Shown here piece by piece: positions 59,087-64,000 of a stretch of DNA of 64,000 nt. The stretch is from the NCBI RefSeq assembly GCF_023343835.1, contig NC_064435.1:87328788-87392787 (forward strand), in the 5' to 3' direction. Origin of the DNA: Lagopus muta. Its lineage: Eukaryota > Chordata > Aves > Galliformes > Phasianidae. Within the stretch, counting starts at the first letter, position 1. Each line of letters begins with the position of its first letter. The notes under the pieces were generated by a model that saw nothing but the letters and a program-made list of their open reading frames with translations, was not told where the DNA came from and searched no databases. Made by a program: the position numbers and the translations under genes.

Positions 59087-62000
59087 GGATGTTTTATCTC
59101 ACAGCAGCATAACTGATGCATGTTTGGTGTTTAAAAATATTTCCTTTGTTTGTTTACTTATTTGCTTGGTCAAAATAGTAGCATATGTTTTGTGGATACT
59201 TTGATGTCTGTAGTTCTTTGCTTGTATCTTACAAGAGTTATTTCTGCCCTATATTTTAAATGTCATTATGCATCAGAAGAAAGAAGCCAGTATAGAGATG
59301 ATTATGGGGGCAGCAGTTCCCTTTATCTGAGCCCGTACATCCTCAATGCACCTTTAATTTAGTCTTTGCTGTGAGAAATATCCTTTAGGGGCCAAGGGCC
59401 AGATGTTTCCTTTTATTCCACACTTGTGGGAAAACATCTGCTCTGCTTTTGTTTTTCATCTCAGTCCTACAGTCTGAACACTGCAGCTGCACCCTCACAC
59501 CCATGTTGTAGGACCAGACTGGTGGCTTGCCACTTTCTGTAGGCAAGGCATTGTCTACAAAACCTGTTTGCATGGGAGCAGACATTTTGATCCTGCTTAA
59601 GCAATGAGCAGCCTAAACGTTTCCTAAAGAACATGCAACCTTGAGGCAAAGCTTCAAGCAAGCAGATGAGCAGGAAGGCAGTCCATTGGACAGACAGCCC
59701 AAGCCTAGTAGTTGCTTCCTTGTGCTTCCAAGAAACAGGTCAACAGGCATGCACACTTTGCCATTGAGTAAGCAGTAGAGGTACACGGGGGTTTCTCAGA
59801 TACTGGTCTTTGTCATTGCCACCTCCTCAGCCTGACAATTTTTAGCACCATCTCCTGCAGACCTCAGATTCTTCTTACCTTGCCTTCTGATTCTAAATAT
59901 GCTCTGAATTCAAAGCCCAGCCTTTTGCTGCTGTGACTGGTGAGCCTTTGTGTGGGGCCCACAGGAGGTCAGCATTGGGCGCTCACCCTGCTCCGTGTTG
60001 CAGTTCTGTAAGAAGATGATTAATTGAGCAGTCCAGGAACAAAAGCTGCTCCTCAGGTTGTGGTGATGCCACTGAGATTACTAGAAATGGGGAGAGGGAG
60101 GAGGGGAATGCAGAAGGGCACATACAAGGAAATATCTGCTGGGTGCCACCTAAAGAAACAGGCCAACTTTACCGTGGTCTTCCTCCCCATCTCAGCAGCG
60201 CTGGGGTAAGTCCTTGGTGTTCTCTGCCCACCAGAAAGCCCTTGCCAGCTTCCCCGAGCACTCAGGCTCCCTGGATGGAGAGCACTGAACAGCAGCTGGC
60301 TATTATTTTCAGGCTTCCAGCGTGATATTTTGTACCACATACAATGAGATAAATTTTAAATTATTTTTTTTAAGTAACCGCTGCGACAGCGTTCTTTGAA
60401 GAACAAAAACTGTGAAGTGGACTTATTATTAAGAACTTGGCTCTGCTTTAACGGCAATGTTTCAAATGTTTTTCTGTGTTGTTCTACTTAATTTATTGAG
60501 TCCAGGGGTTGGGTTCTCCCTCCCCTTTCTTTTCTTCTCTGCACTGAAAATAGGCTGTAGCAAGGACAACTTTTTCTAAAACACAGCGAAATAAAGTATT
60601 TCAGACACATCCCCCACACTAACCAGTGTTCAATATTTTATCATTCTTTACTTTTTTTTTTCTTCATCTGTGTGCAATCAGCCTTGAAAATTTCCTTTGC
60701 CTTCAATTCTTATACCTTTGATGGTATTCAGATTGCAAGCTCTGCCTTGGCCCCTCATGCTACACGGTCTTCTATTTATATTATTAAAATGCAGCACTTG
60801 CTTTTTCATTTTAGTCTATTTACATGGTATTGCTTTTATTGATTAATGCCTCAGACTCAAGTAAAATGCTAATCACACTGGGAAAAAAATGTAACAAATT
60901 CAATACGCTGATCTGCAGCGCTTGGCATGGGAAGGACCTCCATAACTCACTTTTGATTTATGCTTCAAGTTGGGATCCATTCCACTCCATGGATGTGGTG
61001 CCTGAAAACTTGGACCTCTTTGGCCCAGGTACATGACAATACGTTCTCATTTGTAATCAGACCATGGGACACGTGAATCCTGCATGAGAAAAACTAGAAA
61101 TTTTGCAAGTTTAGTTTAATTTGCCTAGGAGTGTGACTTTCAAACTCATTTATATTTATCTATTTTCTGCCTAGCTGGTGACAACTACACATTCTCGCTC
61201 CAGAGCAAGCCTCCCATATGTGAGGCTGATCTAGGAGCTGTGACAGAAAATAGCAAGCTGGTGTGGAAAAGCAGGCCAAACCCAGAAATGCAATCCTACA
61301 GAAACCTCACATCCCTCTCTGCTCATGGAACACAGTGGTGAGATTCAGCCATACTCTTCTGGAGTACACACGGAGAAGTCAAGACTCAAGGTTCCTCAGT
61401 GCCAACAGCAAAACTCAATTTTGTTGCAATGAAGTGGAAACAAGCTCTCCTTCACTTCCCAAAGAGGAGGAGAGTTTTGACTGCCATGTCTGTGGTTAAC
61501 CTGCCAACAAGCAACAACACCAGCAGCAAGACGGCCTTCAACATCCAAGTAAATCACAAAGAAGATGTGAACATGAGCTGCCCCTTGCCTACTGCTGCCT
61601 GGGGGAATAGCAACCAGGTTGATCTCTTTTCCATAAAGAGATGCGTTTCTGAGCACTCCTGTGTATCACTTACATGCATCCCCCAAGATGCTGAAAAAAC
61701 TGTGTGCAAAGTGCTGATATGTCAACCTGCAGGTTCAGGACCCATGTGATATAGGCCCTGTTTACGGTGAGCTCTCAAATGTATTTTAAATCCACCCTCC
61801 TCCCCAGCATGTGCTCACACCGAGTGCTTAACTGGAAATAAGTGCTCAAATTATATTCACTTCTGTGGGATATAAGAAAGAGCTTCAAGTTGAATGTGGG
61901 TGCTTGTCCAGTCTTAAAGAGTGATGTCTTCCTGAAACAGGATGTAAACTGTGACCCACTCAAACAGTGTAACACATTTAATCATCAAAAATAGTTCTTG

Positions 62001-64000
62001 CTTGTGCCATGTGACTGTGAACGGTATTTCTCTGCTTGAAATCTTTATAAATAATCTACAAATGCAGTGGAAACAAAGCTAAGATGAATTTAGAAAGCAT
62101 TCAGAGACTGGAAAAGGTTAATTGATGCTTTTATTTTTCTCCAAACCAGAAAGCTTTCTTTTCTTAAGGGCTGTTTTATTCTTTTCCCATTATATTCTCT
62201 CTTTTTTTTCCCTTTTCCTCTTATTAATAAAGGTCTGGCCCTCTTTAACATGCAACAAGAGCCTAATGAGCCATGCAGGCTTCTGTAATTTCTTCACTGT
62301 TGAAAATGCCTGACACTAATCTATGCCATTTATACTAATAAGAGGTGCATCAGCTGATACTTGGTGCAATGAAAACATTTGAGATGCACTTTGCTGAATT
62401 TCAGGTAGCAATTCCTCACAAAGTTTACTCTGCTGTGGAAATAGATGCCATTAAAGTGTCACAGAGCTGTGTGTGCTACACAGCACATGCAGTACAAAAA
62501 ATCCCACCACCGGTGCCCAATGATATATTAGCTTTATATTTTATGTAAACATGTCAAAGAGATACTGCAGGAAAATCATATCCTCCAGTTTTTTCCGTGC
62601 ACAGTGTTTACAGTTTACATGAACGATGAAGTGCTAACCTAAAATATGATGGCACATTTTATACTAAGTGGACATTAATTAATGCTAAATTGCAGGAGAA
62701 CTCATCAGGAGTTTATGTCTTACATATGTATGCATACCACAACAATTCAGTGTGATTAATGGTATTCCAGTGACTAGCCAGGATTTACATTTGGAAAAAC
62801 AGGGGAAGGGCAAATGTATTCCTTATAATTTTTTCTTCCCAGTCTTAACTGTAAGATTCACATCTACAATTCTCCACTATCTCAATGATAGCATGTCAGT
62901 CTGATGGAGCTCCACTAATTCCATACGCAGAAGTGCTGTCATGGCTGTGAGGGAATAAGGGCACAAGTGGAGCAAGGTCTGTAGGGAGGGGCTCATAAGA
63001 GTATCTCTCATGAGAGCAATTGATGCAGCTGGAAAAAGCACTGTCATTTTCTCAGGTCTGAAAGCAAAGGCTGTGGAGGCCCATATCAGGCCTGAACAAA
63101 GACCCTGTGCTTGAATCTTTTTCCACTTAAATCGGTCAATCTAATAAAAACTCCCTCCAGATCTCTTGTATTTTTTGAAGGTTGGAAAGTATTATCATCT
63201 CTGCTTCAAAGATGCTGGAAGAGAGAAGTAGGACAGACTAAGCTAAGCTCCAGATGTGCTGGCAGCCCAGGTAGGAGAAGCCCAGCTTCTTGTCCCTGCT
63301 CACTGATGCCTGTGAGTGAGGATAAAGAGATCCAGGAGAAGGGAATGCAATGATTCACATTTGTGAAGCGGTGCCCCAGGCACACTGTATTTCCAAAATC
63401 ACAGGGTAACTAATTCATACCTCCTCCAGTTTAATAGGAAAAACAAGTGCATGCTGTGGTGCTGTATTTAAGTGTCCTATCTTTCAAACAAAGGAAATAC
63501 AGTTGGCAACACCCCAGAGACAGCAAATTCACTCTTTGCCAGAAAGGAGGAGATTTTAGAGTCTGGGAGAAGGGGCACAGCACAGAGATCCCCAGACTGG
63601 GTGCATGGAATGTGGCTTCTGGCTCTTTGCAGCTTAGGGATCAGGTGGGCCAGCTGTAGGGATGCCATCACATACTTCTCAGATAGGTTTAGAAACTAGG
63701 TGGGAGACTTTCCCTCTGGAGCAAGATGCTACCTGTTAGTCTCAGGGTCCTCTTCCATTTAGCATGTCCTGCCAAGAGGTCACCTCTCCCAGGCACACAG
63801 CTGTCCTTCAAGTTTCTTGACATCTTGTCTATTGCAGTCGAGATTCTGTTATAATTCACGCTTCTTCTCATTTTTATCTTCTTCTGGATTTTGTAGTTAT
63901 GTGTTGTTAAAACTGTAACACCTCATAAAAACAGAAGTTGCTCACCAAAAAGGGGCTGATGTGAACAGACATCCTGACACACCTACCTCAAGGACATGCT

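Larger units (their letters stand above)
50595..64000. other. Non-coding downstream desert
   Basis: No exon, RNA gene or transposon was recognised in this 13.4-kb part. It is notable that I see no CR1 copy downstream of ID4. Open frames (up to 167 residues at 55,275-55,778) lack domains and are not flanked by convincing splice signals. Motif clusters, a hairpin and a CTCF-like site are listed separately. Confidence 0.5.

Noticed and set aside
61399..61749. 116-residue plus-strand frame
   Set aside because: No recognisable motif or signal peptide was seen. The length is not surprising for 64 kb of sequence.
1..64000. CRISPR arrays, operons, ribosome binding sites, integrases or other prokaryotic systems
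   Set aside because: The DNA is vertebrate: spliced gene, CpG islands, CR1 and mariner elements. No regularly spaced repeat array was seen.

Overview
The window is vertebrate chromosomal DNA, almost certainly from a bird and most likely a galliform such as chicken. Three observations support this. All recognisable LINE copies are CR1, with the typical avian 3' end. One degenerate mariner element resembles the chicken Galluhop type. No mammalian Alu, B1 or L1 sequence was noticed. The only protein-coding gene I can support is ID4 (inhibitor of DNA binding 4), on the + strand at about 43.75-46.4 kb. Placement in the avian counterpart of the human 6p22.3 ID4 gene desert (chicken chromosome 2) is inference from memory of synteny.

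Layout. From 1 to 34 kb is AT-rich non-coding DNA with scattered CR1 fragments: + strand at 1.8, 5.4 and 13.1 kb; - strand at 11.1-12.3 and 31.6 kb. It also holds an internally deleted mariner at 30.7-31.2 kb, simple repeats, and several homeodomain or E-box motif clusters that look like candidate enhancers. At 34.4-35.1 kb lies an isolated CpG-dense island with a perfect NRF1 palindrome, a CRE-like site and good splice-donor sequences on both sides. It looks like an orphan promoter with no recognisable protein gene. From 35 to 43.3 kb the DNA is non-coding again, with a purine tract, a pair of POU octamers and a good CTCF-like site.

The ID4 locus sits in a second, larger CpG island (about 43.27-45.35 kb). 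The promoter has two inverted CCAAT boxes and a TATA-like element. Exon 1 carries codons 1-127, exon 2 carries codons 128-141 and the stop, and exon 3 is entirely 3' UTR with AU-rich tracts and alternative poly(A) signals. The predicted protein is 141 residues with an intact helix-loop-helix and no basic DNA-binding region, so it fits the known role of ID proteins as dominant-negative partners of E-protein bHLH factors.

From 46.4 to 64 kb no gene was recognised. This stretch holds a (TG)16 microsatellite, a perfect 12-bp hairpin, a second CTCF-like site at 53.7 kb and AT-rich blocks that look like conserved non-coding elements. The two best CTCF-like sites bracket ID4 but point the same way. 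I found no operon, CRISPR array, tRNA, rRNA or plausible new protein system. The long open frames in both CpG islands are by-products of high GC content. Regulatory calls rest on motifs seen by eye and have low to moderate confidence.
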